Source: Acetobacteraceae bacterium
GTDB lineage: Bacteria > Pseudomonadota > Alphaproteobacteria > Acetobacterales > Acetobacteraceae
Direction: 5' to 3'
Length of the DNA: 61,065 bases
Assembly (NCBI GenBank): GCA_003164135.1
Contig: PLSD01000018.1
Span: forward strand, 1-61,065
In this document: in pieces, positions 15,943 through 24,366 of the stretch
Position numbering within the stretch: position 1 is the stretch's first letter
How the letters are laid out: each line of letters starts with the position of its first letter
Program-made: the position numbers and the translations under genes
The notes under the pieces: generated by a model
What the model was told of the DNA's origin: nothing
What the model saw: the letters and a program-made list of their open reading frames with translations, nothing else
Databases searched by the model: none

Positions 15943-16806
15943 TCAACCGTAACGCGCCACACCGGCATAAAAATCCAGCAGAGCCTGATTGAAATCGCGC
16001 GGATTTTCAATGGTCGGGTAATGCCCCGCATCGGGGATCATCATCACATGAGTATCCGGATAATCCCCGCGCATCTCACTAATGAAATACTTGCGGTTAT
16101 GCACGCCCTCATCCTCGCCCACCAGCAGCATCACCGGCACTTTTGTCTCACGCAACCGCTGCGCAATCCCCGCCCGCCGCTCCGGCGTCAAATACGGCGG
16201 CGTCACAAACGCCGCCACCGAGGTCAACTCATGCGCCTTGGTAAACACTTTCAGTATCTCAGGACTGTTCAACACCTTCGGCCCCCAGAACTGCCCATAT
16301 TCCAGCCGGTCCCGGTACACCGCCATCATGCCCTGCTCACGCGCCAACGCATGCATGCGCAAAAAATTCTTCTTCCCCGCCTCGCCCAGCGGCTCATAGG
16401 GTTTGTGGTTCTCGTCGGAAATAATCATGCTCGCCGAGGAAATCACAATCCCCTTCACGCGCTCCGGTATCCGGTCGAACAAATGCAGCGCCGTATTCGC
16501 CCCCCAATACGCCTGGCCGAACAGATAGAATTTATCCACGCCCAGATGATCCAGCAGCGCGATCTGATCCTCCGCCATCCGGTCAAAATTATAAAATGCA
16601 TTGGCCTGCGCAGGGTCTTCCACATGCGTGGTCAGCCCATGCCCGCGAATATCCGCCGCAATGGTGCGGTAGTATTTCGAGAACGCGGGAACATTATCGT
16701 CAAACCCCTCGATGTTCGATGTCAAATTATGCACCAGCACCAGCGCCTCGCCCTGGCCCTCGTCGCGGTAGTTGATCTCGATTCCATTCAGCGCAAGTTT
16801 CGGCAT
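15943..16806 (-). CDS. Alpha/beta hydrolase-fold protein with a non-canonical nucleophile elbow
   Basis: A 287-residue alpha/beta hydrolase. The oxyanion part LVLVHNLTSNIEGFDDNVPAFS and the C-terminal acid and His (MLLVGEDEGVHN, DAGHYPTIENP) are normal, but the elbow reads YLFGQAYWGANTAL, where the usual G-x-S-x-G-G has Ala (or Gln by shifted alignment) in place of the Ser. It may be a non-hydrolytic member, such as cofactor-free dioxygenases or lyases of the fold, or act by a His-Asp mechanism. The ATG overlaps the aldolase stop (TAATG), so it belongs to the operon. Confidence 0.8.
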   Translation of the reverse strand: MPKLALNGIEINYRDEGQGEALVLVHNLTSNIEGFDDNVPAFSKYYRTIAADIRGHGLTTHVEDPAQANAFYNFDRMAEDQIALLDHLGVDKFYLFGQAYWGANTALHLFDRIPERVKGIVISSASMIISDENHKPYEPLGEAGKKNFLRMHALAREQGMMAVYRDRLEYGQFWGPKVLNSPEILKVFTKAHELTSVAAFVTPPYLTPERRAGIAQRLRETKVPVMLLVGEDEGVHNRKYFISEMRGDYPDTHVMMIPDAGHYPTIENPRDFNQALLDFYAGVARYG

Positions 16807-17822
16807 TACTTCGCTTCCCGCATCTTCTGCACAAGGGGTTCATACTCGCGCTGCAACGCCGCCCAGCTCTCCCCGGCAATCCGCCCAAACTCCTTAATCC
16901 GGTCCGGCACCACATGATACGGCGGCCGGTTTGGCCCAGCCACCATCCATCCGGCCGCATCCATCCGCCCCTTCTCCAGCGCCGTGTTATGAATCTGGAA
17001 CTGCTCCCAATCGCCATAACAAATCGTCGGCAGCACCGCCGTGGTCATCTTATCCGTCAACGCCAGCGCCGCGGACCAATCACCGCTCACCTTCGCCGCC
17101 GCAACCAACTCACGCAACGCCACCGCTGGCGCCGGCCCACATGAGGCGCTGCTCGACCAGAACGCCACCGCCGTCTCCGGGTCCAGCCGCGCCGCCGCGT
17201 AAAACTCAGCATCCATCGGCATCAAGCGGATCCTCCCCTTCGATGCTTTCTGGTCGCGCAAATACGTCGCCGCACTCGCGATCTTTGCGCAAATCACCTG
17301 CGGAATTTCCGCCACCTGCGCCCAGAACGGCGGCGGGAAATCAAACTTGAACACGAACGAATTCGCATAAATGCAAACCGGCATCTCCGGCACCGCTTCC
17401 GCCAGGTCGCGGTAGAACTGCGCCGCCATATTGGCATCCGGCTTATTCCACATCCCCGGCCCCACCATGGTGCCGTCCGCGCCCAGATCATACGCCGCCC
17501 GCGTCTGCGCAATCGCCTCGCGCGTGCCCAGCGCCGTGGTGCCCGCAAACACCGGCACCCGCCCGCGCGCCGTTTCCACCAGCGTCTTAATAAACGCCTG
17601 CTTCTCGGCAACACTCAGCGCCGCGCATTCACCCAGCGTTCCCAGGCTCAAAATCCCATCCACGCCGGAAGCAATCAGCGCCTCCACCACCCGCGCCGTC
17701 TCATCCAAATCCACCGTATCGGTCGAGCGCCAATCAGAGGCATTGCTCGTCGCCGGCGTCGGAATAATCGCCCACGCGCCCTTAACGTCAGCGGCCGTCA
17801 GCCGGGTTCTACGAATCGTCAT
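16806..17822 (-). CDS. DapA-superfamily hydratase-aldolase (NahE/PhdJ-like)
   Basis: A 338-residue class I pyruvate aldolase. GILSLGTLGECAALS and FAGTTALGTREAIAQTR are the conserved DapA-fold motifs, IYANSFVFKFDFPPPFWAQV matches the NahE/PhdJ subgroup, and the Schiff-base Lys is in VICAKIASAA. Conserved C-terminal features (ALEKGRMDAAGWMVAGPNRPPY) again fit trans-o-hydroxybenzylidenepyruvate and trans-2'-carboxybenzalpyruvate hydratase-aldolases. Such enzymes split an aryl-alkenyl pyruvate to an aldehyde and pyruvate; the next gene upstream is an aldehyde dehydrogenase, the expected partner. Confidence 0.88.
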   Translation of the reverse strand: MTIRRTRLTAADVKGAWAIIPTPATSNASDWRSTDTVDLDETARVVEALIASGVDGILSLGTLGECAALSVAEKQAFIKTLVETARGRVPVFAGTTALGTREAIAQTRAAYDLGADGTMVGPGMWNKPDANMAAQFYRDLAEAVPEMPVCIYANSFVFKFDFPPPFWAQVAEIPQVICAKIASAATYLRDQKASKGRIRLMPMDAEFYAAARLDPETAVAFWSSSASCGPAPAVALRELVAAAKVSGDWSAALALTDKMTTAVLPTICYGDWEQFQIHNTALEKGRMDAAGWMVAGPNRPPYHVVPDRIKEFGRIAGESWAALQREYEPLVQKMREAK

Positions 17823-17860
17823 ATTTCAACTCACCTTTTCTTAAAGCACGCAACTCAAAT

Positions 17861-19363
17861 TCACGCCTGATACAGCCCGATCGGCCCTTCGGTCAGGTTC
17901 ACAATCACCGCCTTGGTCTGCGTGTAATGGTTCAGCGTCTCGGCACAATTCTCCCGCCCAAACCCGCTCTGCTTGAACCCGCCCAACGGCTGCCCCGGCA
18001 CAAAATTATAATACCGGTTAATCCACACCGTCCCGGTCTGCATTTCGCGCGCAAAACGATGCGCCCGCGTCAAATCCTTCGTCCACACGCCGCCGCCCAG
18101 CCCGTAATCAGTATCATTGGCCAGCGCCAGCACTTCATCCTCATCGCGCCAGCCCAAAATACACGTCACCGGGCCAAAAATCTCCTCGCGCGCAATCCGC
18201 ATATCGTTGCGCACATTGCTGAAAATCGTCGGCTGAATGAACAACCCTTTCTCGAACCCAGCAATCGAAGCCTTCGCGCCCCCCGCCAGCACATGCGCGC
18301 CCTCGGTTGGCCCCAGCTCCAAATACCCGGCCACCTTGTCAAACTGAATCTTTGACGCCTGCGGCCCCAATTGCGTGCGCGGGTCCAACGGATCACCCTG
18401 CCGCACATTGCCAATCTGCGCACTGAGTTTTTCCAGGAACCGATCCATCACCGACTCATGCACAAAGGTCCGGCTGCCGGAAATGCACACCTCGCCCTTG
18501 TTGAACACGGTCGACATCACCACCCCCTCGGCGGCCGCATCCAAATCCGCATCGGCACAAACAATATTCGCGGATTTCCCCCCAAGCTCCATCGTCTGCG
18601 GAATAATATTCTGGCTCGCATACTGCATAATCTTGCGCGCCGTCGGCTTCGAGCCAGTGAACGAGACCTTGCGCACCAGCGGATGGCGCACCAGTGGCTC
18701 GCCCGCCTCCGGCCCATACCCGGTCACGATATTCACCACCCCCGGCGGCAAAATATCTGCGCATTCCTTAAAGAATTCCAAAATCGCCAGGCCGGTGGAT
18801 TCCGCCGGCTTCAGCACCACCGTATTCCCCGCGGCCAGCGCCGGCGCCACCTTCAGCGCCGTGCAATACAGCGGAATATTCCACGGCACAATCGCGGCAC
18901 ACACCCCCAGCGGTTCGCGGTGCACCAGCAGCATGCTGTCCGGAAAATCCGTGGTCTCACCATGAATCTGCAGCGGCAGACTGGCAAAATAATCATACAC
19001 CTCCGCCGTCGCCGGAATATCGAACATGGTGGAATCGGTAATTGGCTTACCGTTATCCACCGTCTCCATCATGGCAAAATCCGCCAGCCGCGCGCGCAAC
19101 CGCCGCGCCATTTCCTGCAATATAATCTGCCGCACGCGCGGATGCGTGCGCGACCAAGTCTTAAACGCCCGGTGCGCCGCCTGCACGGCGCGGTCCACAT
19201 CCACCGCATTACCGGCCTGAATATGCGTCAGAATTTCCCCCGTCGCCGGGTTGCTCACCGGAATGGTCTTGCCCGAATCCCCGCCCACCCAGGCGCCATC
19301 AATGAAATGCCCATAGCTCTCCAGAAAAAGCCCGCGCCGCGCGCCGCCGGTAGCTCCATCCAT
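17861..19363 (-). CDS. NAD(P)-dependent aldehyde dehydrogenase
   Basis: A ~500-residue aldehyde dehydrogenase. IVPWNIPLYCTALKVAPALAAGN is the cofactor-binding core, MELGGKSANIVCADAD has the general-base Glu, and NKGEVCISGSR contains the nucleophile Cys. Start: GTG 19372, ATG 19369 and ATG 19363 are possible; AGGGAG is 8 bp before ATG 19363, the best spacing. It is the first gene of the minus-strand operon, about 65 bp from operator B, and would oxidise the aldehyde released by the hydratase-aldolase to the acid used by the aryl ligase (inference from order). Confidence 0.9.
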   Translation of the reverse strand: MDGATGGARRGLFLESYGHFIDGAWVGGDSGKTIPVSNPATGEILTHIQAGNAVDVDRAVQAAHRAFKTWSRTHPRVRQIILQEMARRLRARLADFAMMETVDNGKPITDSTMFDIPATAEVYDYFASLPLQIHGETTDFPDSMLLVHREPLGVCAAIVPWNIPLYCTALKVAPALAAGNTVVLKPAESTGLAILEFFKECADILPPGVVNIVTGYGPEAGEPLVRHPLVRKVSFTGSKPTARKIMQYASQNIIPQTMELGGKSANIVCADADLDAAAEGVVMSTVFNKGEVCISGSRTFVHESVMDRFLEKLSAQIGNVRQGDPLDPRTQLGPQASKIQFDKVAGYLELGPTEGAHVLAGGAKASIAGFEKGLFIQPTIFSNVRNDMRIAREEIFGPVTCILGWRDEDEVLALANDTDYGLGGGVWTKDLTRAHRFAREMQTGTVWINRYYNFVPGQPLGGFKQSGFGRENCAETLNHYTQTKAVIVNLTEGPIGLYQA

Positions 19364-19430
19364 CGCCATCACTCCCTAAAATCCTGGTTCCAGTCCCGCC
19401 GCATCAACTATTTTTAATCATTATCATCCA

Positions 19431-19459
19431 ATACTCGACACAACCGTCGAAAATGTCAA
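19431..19459 (-). promoter_or_regulatory. Promoter with cluster operator B, upstream of the aldehyde dehydrogenase operon
   Basis: On the minus strand TTGACA (19459-19454), a 17-bp spacer and GAGTAT (19436-19431). The spacer contains TCGACGGTTGTGTCGA (19450-19435), an inverted repeat TCGAC-N6-GTCGA. The same 16-mer is present at operator C without change. Confidence 0.7.
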
Positions 19460-19463
19460 CCCG

Positions 19464-20726
19464 CTACACAAACCGCTCCCGCAGCCAGCCAATCACCCGC
19501 GCCGCGGCCACCTCCTGCCCGTTCTGCTCATCCAGGCGCAGCGACTGCCCATGGTGGTTGCCGCGAATATCCGCCCGCTGCTTGTCCCGGCTGCCGATAC
19601 TGACAAAAATCTCCGCCGCATCGGCCGGAAACACGCTGTTGTCGCCGGTGTAGTAAATCATCAACACCGGCTGCTGTATCGCCCCGCCGCACAGCTCGAA
19701 GGACGCGCGCGAGCTGTTCGCCGACCAGGTGGAAAGCCAGCTTTCCGGCGTGCAAACCCGCGCAAACCCCACGCTCCCCACGTTGGAGACCAACGGTTCC
19801 GCCCCCCAAACACTGCCCCAGCGCCGGTCGGAAGGGTCCAGCGTGGTATCAAAACAGCGCAAATCCGCATCGGTGCGCCACACCTCGAAAACCCCAGAGA
19901 AATTCGCCTTCAGCGCGCTCCCCTCGCCGCTTTCCTTAATTCGCGCCTTCTCCGCCATGCGCTCTTTAATCGCCGCCCGCGCCCGCGCATCAATCCGCGC
20001 CACCCGCGCCGCCTGCGCCTCACGGTAGTGGGCAATAAATTCCGGTGCATACCGCGCCCCACCTTCCTTACCCGGTTTAAACCCATTCGCCGAGCTGAAC
20101 GGGTCCAGCGCCGGATCCACTGAGAGCGGATCGCTCTCATCGGTCACCGAGGGGTCAATCATATTGCGCAGCAGCTTCCCCTGCCCCGGATGCGGCGCCA
20201 CAAAAATAAACCCATCCGCCACGGGCAACGCCGCCTCACCCAGCTTCGCCGGCCGTCCACCAGGTGTGCGCGTCAGCCGCTCACCCGGTGCCCGCTGCGA
20301 CTGCTGGTTATAAAACGCAAACAGCCCCGCCCCGCCGGAATTGCCCAGCTGCACAATATGCTCAAACCCCAGCTCGTTCAGCTTCACCATCCCGGCGCCC
20401 ACATCCAGCACCGCCAGCTCATGCTCCAGCCGTAAATCATTCCCCACCGTGCGCGGTCCCTGCACCCAGCAGGCATACCCCGAGGCCACCAAATGCGGCA
20501 CCAAATAATGCGAGACCAGCAACTCGCGCGGATGCATAATAAACACCACCGCCCGCTCGCCGCCCTGCGCATGCAAATACCCCAGCACCGGCGCCCCATC
20601 GGCCGTCATTATCGGAAACACCTGCGTCGCCATCCCCGCCGGCACCAAAGCCGGGTTCCAGGAGGCACCACGCAGCCCAGCGGTCACCCGGCGCTCAAGT
20701 TTCGGGTCTTCGCTCTTCTCGCTCAT
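19464..20726 (-). CDS. Alpha/beta hydrolase
   Basis: A 420-residue alpha/beta hydrolase-fold protein with a canonical elbow (QLGNSGGAGLFAFY: Ser in GNSGG) and a late FVAPHPGQG segment. Its long Arg/Lys-rich insert near the middle (YREAQAARVARIDARARAAI) is unusual. Start ATG 20726 (MSEKSEDPKLE) is chosen over the open frame upstream because a G-rich Shine-Dalgarno precedes it and homologous character starts there. It has its own promoter with operator C. It may hydrolyse an ester or a C-C bond in the same pathway; the substrate is unknown. Confidence 0.8.
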   Translation of the reverse strand: MSEKSEDPKLERRVTAGLRGASWNPALVPAGMATQVFPIMTADGAPVLGYLHAQGGERAVVFIMHPRELLVSHYLVPHLVASGYACWVQGPRTVGNDLRLEHELAVLDVGAGMVKLNELGFEHIVQLGNSGGAGLFAFYNQQSQRAPGERLTRTPGGRPAKLGEAALPVADGFIFVAPHPGQGKLLRNMIDPSVTDESDPLSVDPALDPFSSANGFKPGKEGGARYAPEFIAHYREAQAARVARIDARARAAIKERMAEKARIKESGEGSALKANFSGVFEVWRTDADLRCFDTTLDPSDRRWGSVWGAEPLVSNVGSVGFARVCTPESWLSTWSANSSRASFELCGGAIQQPVLMIYYTGDNSVFPADAAEIFVSIGSRDKQRADIRGNHHGQSLRLDEQNGQEVAAARVIGWLRERFV

Positions 20727-20855
20727 CCGCCAGCCCCCCGGTAAAAAACAAACGCACCCACCGGGCGCCGCTAAGGCTCTTGTTCTGCCCGATCCTCGCA
20801 ACACAACTGGACCGGGCGCGGCGCGACACTCTCCACCCCCGGTCTCCGCAATCCA

Positions 20856-20884
20856 ATAATCGACACAACCGTCGAACCTGTCAA
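20856..20884 (-). promoter_or_regulatory. Promoter with cluster operator C, upstream of the alpha/beta hydrolase
   Basis: On the minus strand TTGACA (20884-20879), a 17-bp spacer and GATTAT (20861-20856). The spacer holds TCGACGGTTGTGTCGA (20875-20860), identical over 16 bases to operator B. Predicted 5' leader about 120 bases. Confidence 0.72.
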
Positions 20885-20917
20885 GACAACGCCCCGCGCC
20901 GGGCGGGCCGCCGCACT

Positions 20918-21058
20918 TTGAGACTGTTTCAGAAGTCGCTCTGGCGAGTCGGATAGCGGTGATTTGCGAGCACCGGAGCGCAGCGTACTTCAGTACGTGA
21001 GCACCGGAGCGTAGAAAATCGCCGCTATACGGCCGCCGGAGTGGCTTCTGGAATGGTC
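20918..21058. repeat. Long imperfect intergenic palindrome (~140 bp)
   Basis: The left arm starts GAGACTGTTTCAGAAGTCGC and ends TAGCGGTGATTT; the right arm, read in reverse complement, starts GAGACCATTCCAGAAGCCAC and ends TAGCGGCGATTT. The centre has a direct repeat of GAGCACCGGAGCG flanking GTACTTCAGTAC. It abuts the stop codon of the glutamine-synthetase-like gene and would fold in RNA of either strand. The remaining sequence of 20727-21058 holds operator C and nothing else I can support. Confidence 0.7.
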
Positions 21059-22408
21059 TCAGACGTTCAGCAGCAGATGCTCACGTTCCCAGGAGCTAAT
21101 AACCCGCAAATACGTCTCGTATTCCAGCCGCTTCACCGCCACCAGAACATCCACCAGCTTATCGCCGAGCACGCCGCGCATCGCCTCGGACTTATCCATC
21201 ACATCCAGCGCGTGGCTGAGTTCGCGCGGCAGTGTGTACTCGCCGGAATACGCCGAGCCAATCTGCGCCGGCGTCGGCTGCAACCCTTCCACCATGCCCA
21301 GATACCCGCAGGCCAGCGTCGCCGCGAACGCCAGATACGGATTGGCATCCGCCCCCGGCACCCGGTTTTCCACCCGCATGGCCGAAGGCTCGCCAAACGG
21401 CACCCGCAAGCCGCAGGTGCGGTTATCATACCCCCACTGCAAATTAATCGGTGCGTTGGAAAACCTCGTGAGCCGACGGTAGGAATTCACATTCGGCGCA
21501 TAAATCGGCATCACATGCGGAATGTATTTCTGCAGCCCCGCGATGTAGGAGAGAAACAGCGGGCTCGCCAACCCATCCGGCCCCGCGAATAAATTCGCCC
21601 CCGTTTTCGGGTCCACCACACTCTGGTGCACATGCATCGCCGAACCCGGCTCCGTCCCCATCGGCTTGGACATGAAGGTGGCATAAATATCATGCCGCAA
21701 CGCCACTTCCCGCACAGTACGCTTAAACAAAAATACCTGGTCGGCCAGATTCAGCGGATCTCCATGCAGGAAGTTAATTTCCACCTGCGCCGCGCCCTCT
21801 TCATGGATCAGCGTATCCAGGTCGAGTTCCTGCAAATCACAAAAATCATACATCTCCTCGAACAGCGGATCGAACTCATTCACCGCGTCGATGGAATAAG
21901 ACTGCCGCCCCGTTTCCTGCCGGCCTGAACGCCCCACCGGCGGCACCAGCGGATAATCCGGGTCAGTATTGCGCCCCACCAGGTAAAATTCCAGCTCCGG
22001 CGCCAGCACCGGCTTCCAGCCCTTGGCTTCATAAAGCTTCAACACACTGCGCAGCACTTGCCGAGGCGCCATCGGCACCGGCGTGCCGTTCGCGTATTGG
22101 CAATCATGAATAATCTGCGCGGTGGGTTCATGCGCCCAGGGCACCAGACGCACGGTATTGGCGTCGGGGATCAGCTTGATATCAATAATCGCCGGATCAG
22201 TCAGCGTATCCTGCGGGTCTTCCGGATATTCGCCCGTCACCGATTGAATAAATATCGCCTCCGGCAACCGCGGCGCGCCGCCTTGAAAAAACTTCTGCGC
22301 CGGCATGATTTTCCCGCGTGGTATCCCGGTAATATCGGGCACCATGCACTCAACCTCCGTAATCCGATGTTCATCGAACCACTCTTTTAAATCGATTGTT
22401 TTATTCAT
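21059..22408 (-). CDS. Glutamine-synthetase family protein (gamma-glutamylpolyamine synthetase-like)
   Basis: A 449-residue GS-fold ligase. The ATP/metal motifs are recognisable: LAPELEFYL, HVHQSVVDPKTGANLFA (metal His), LPYL-like NPYLAFAATLA and RVPFGEPSAMRVENRVPGADANPYL. The N-terminal DIKLIPDANTVRLVPW block is of the PuuA/GlnA3 type rather than classic GlnA, and the adenylylation Tyr region is not obvious. Last gene of a polyamine-uptake operon, so gamma-glutamylation of putrescine or spermidine is the likely role. An intra-operon terminator separates it from the binding-protein gene. Confidence 0.85.
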   Translation of the reverse strand: MNKTIDLKEWFDEHRITEVECMVPDITGIPRGKIMPAQKFFQGGAPRLPEAIFIQSVTGEYPEDPQDTLTDPAIIDIKLIPDANTVRLVPWAHEPTAQIIHDCQYANGTPVPMAPRQVLRSVLKLYEAKGWKPVLAPELEFYLVGRNTDPDYPLVPPVGRSGRQETGRQSYSIDAVNEFDPLFEEMYDFCDLQELDLDTLIHEEGAAQVEINFLHGDPLNLADQVFLFKRTVREVALRHDIYATFMSKPMGTEPGSAMHVHQSVVDPKTGANLFAGPDGLASPLFLSYIAGLQKYIPHVMPIYAPNVNSYRRLTRFSNAPINLQWGYDNRTCGLRVPFGEPSAMRVENRVPGADANPYLAFAATLACGYLGMVEGLQPTPAQIGSAYSGEYTLPRELSHALDVMDKSEAMRGVLGDKLVDVLVAVKRLEYETYLRVISSWEREHLLLNV

Positions 22409-22418
22409 TTTATCCTCG

Positions 22419-22451
22419 AAAAAATACGGCGCCCAGAAATATGGGCGCCGT
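22419..22451 (-). terminator. Rho-independent intra-operon terminator/attenuator
   Basis: On the minus strand ACGGCGCCC (22451-22443) pairs with GGGCGCCGT (22434-22426), followed by a T-run (22424-22419). It lies between the substrate-binding-protein gene and the glutamine-synthetase-like gene of the same operon, so it would reduce expression of the latter. Confidence 0.8.
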
Positions 22452-22459
22452 TGGCAGGC

Positions 22460-23521
22460 TTACTGGAGCACGCTGGTCCAGATCTGGTTGAATAGTTTGT
22501 ACTGTGCACCACGCAGCGGCGCCAGGAACTGCAAGCGTTTCATATCGTCCGCGCTCGGCACAATCAGCTGGGTTGCCAGAATACCGGTGAGATACTGCTG
22601 GCTGGCCTGATTCGGACTGGCATACTCATTGAAATTAGAAAGATCCGCCCCCGTATGCGCACTCAGAATAAAGTTGATGAACTCCAGCGCCAGCTGTGGG
22701 TTCGGAGCGTGCGCCGGAATCGCCATCGTATCCACCCAGATTTCCGTACCCTGCGACGGCAGATAATACTTCAGATTGGTGCAGCTGCCATCGGCATAAC
22801 AGGTCGCAATATCGCCGTTATACGCAGTGGAAACCGCAATCAGCCCGCTCTTCATCTGGTCGCGCGCCGGCGTCTCATCGACAAACCCTGCAAAATTCGG
22901 TCGCTTTTTAGTCTCCACGATCAGCTTCGCCGCCGCCAGCCACTGGCTCTCCTGCGAACAGTTGAAACCATAGCCCAGATACGCGCAGGCAGAAGCAATC
23001 TGGTCACGCCCCTCACCCTTGGGCAGCACGAAGGGAAAATTCGGATTCACTTTCGGATCATACAGCACGTCCCATCCGGTTCCCGGATTGGGAATCTTTT
23101 TCGGGTCATAAACAATGCCCGTCGTGCCCCACTGGTAGGGAATCGAATATTTATCGCCGGGATCGTAATCTGGATTTTGAAATTTCGGAAACAAATTGCC
23201 GAAATTGGTGATCTGGCTATGGTCGATCGGCTGGATCAACCCCTCATCGGTTAGTTCCGGTACGTAATAACTCGAAGGCACCACCACGTCATATTGCGAA
23301 TCACCGCCCGCCTTCAGCTTCGCCGCCATTTCGGCATTGCTGTCGTAATCGGTCTCCACCACCTTGCAGCCGCATTGCAGCTCAAAGCCATCAATAATGC
23401 TCTCGGTGATATAGCTCGACCAGATGAACAAATTCAGCGTCGGTGTATCAGCCTGCGCAATGCGCGGGGCCGCAACCCCCATCGCAAACAACGCTGCGGC
23501 AACATAACGTATCGATCTCAT
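22460..23521 (-). CDS. potF: Polyamine ABC transporter periplasmic binding protein (PotF/PotD family)
   Basis: A ~353-residue secreted binding protein with an N-terminal signal peptide (YVAAALFAMGVAAPRIAQA) and the PotD/F fold: LNLFIWSSYITESIIDGFE, VVPSSYYVPELTDEGLIQ, YSIPYQWGTTGIVYDP and a late FINFILS. ATG 23521 is chosen since AGGATAAGG precedes it. Four extra Cys in CGC, FNCS and CYADGSC are unusual and might form disulfides. It delivers putrescine/spermidine-type ligands to the permeases encoded next to it. Confidence 0.9.
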   Translation of the reverse strand: MRSIRYVAAALFAMGVAAPRIAQADTPTLNLFIWSSYITESIIDGFELQCGCKVVETDYDSNAEMAAKLKAGGDSQYDVVVPSSYYVPELTDEGLIQPIDHSQITNFGNLFPKFQNPDYDPGDKYSIPYQWGTTGIVYDPKKIPNPGTGWDVLYDPKVNPNFPFVLPKGEGRDQIASACAYLGYGFNCSQESQWLAAAKLIVETKKRPNFAGFVDETPARDQMKSGLIAVSTAYNGDIATCYADGSCTNLKYYLPSQGTEIWVDTMAIPAHAPNPQLALEFINFILSAHTGADLSNFNEYASPNQASQQYLTGILATQLIVPSADDMKRLQFLAPLRGAQYKLFNQIWTSVLQ

Positions 23522-23532
23522 TTGCCTTATCC

Positions 23533-24366
23533 TCATGCTTCCTGCCGGCTCGCATCATCGCGATGCCTTGTGATAAAAAAATGTACGATCGCCAGCACGA
23601 CGATTGTGGTAATCATCAAAGTCCCCAACGCGTTGATCTCGGGCGAAATTCCCTTCCGCGCAATGGCACTGTAAATATAAATCGGCAACGTCACACTGCC
23701 GGGGCCAGAGGTAAAAAAGCTGATGGTAAAATCGTCGATCGACAGCGTAATCCCCAGCATGAACCCGCCAATAATCGCCGGCTGCACCACCGGCACTACC
23801 AGATACAAAAAGCTCTTGATCCCATCCGCATATAAATCATACGACGCCTCGAACAAATTCGGATCCAGCCCCGCCAGCCGCGCAAACACCGTCAACGCCA
23901 CATACGGCACCTGAAAGGTGATATGCGCAATTACCATCGTCCCCAGCCCGGCGCCCAGCATCCCCGTCGTCCGGTGCACGAAGTTAAAGAAAATCAGCTC
24001 GGAAATACCAAACACCAGGCTCGGCATGATAATCGGCGTGTAAATAATCAGGCTCGGCATGTTGGCCATGAACCCGCGCGCGTTCGCCACCCGGAACCGG
24101 CACAGCCCATACCCCAGCAATGTCCCCAGCGCCGTGGAAACCGTCGCCGAGCCAATCGCCAGAATCAGCGATCGCTGCAACGCCACGAACACCACCCCGT
24201 CATGAAACAACACATTATACGCGTGCAACGAATGCCCCGCCATATTCGGCGCCGGCGCGAACGAATAATACGCCACCAGCGCCAACGGCGTATAAAGCAG
24301 CACATAAACCGGCCAGGAAATCCCCGCCAGCATCCCCCTCACCCGCGGCGGCACCACGGTGCTCAT
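23533..24366 (-). CDS. potC: Polyamine ABC transporter permease (PotC/PotI type)
   Basis: A 277-residue inner-membrane permease with six predicted helices, beginning with a helix at ISWPVYVLLYTPLALVAYYS. The EAA-type loop is EASYDLYADG. It pairs with the other permease to form the channel of the polyamine importer. The start overlaps the upstream permease stop by 4 bp; the stop is 12 bp before the binding-protein ATG. Confidence 0.9.
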   Translation of the reverse strand: MSTVVPPRVRGMLAGISWPVYVLLYTPLALVAYYSFAPAPNMAGHSLHAYNVLFHDGVVFVALQRSLILAIGSATVSTALGTLLGYGLCRFRVANARGFMANMPSLIIYTPIIMPSLVFGISELIFFNFVHRTTGMLGAGLGTMVIAHITFQVPYVALTVFARLAGLDPNLFEASYDLYADGIKSFLYLVVPVVQPAIIGGFMLGITLSIDDFTISFFTSGPGSVTLPIYIYSAIARKGISPEINALGTLMITTIVVLAIVHFFITRHRDDASRQEA

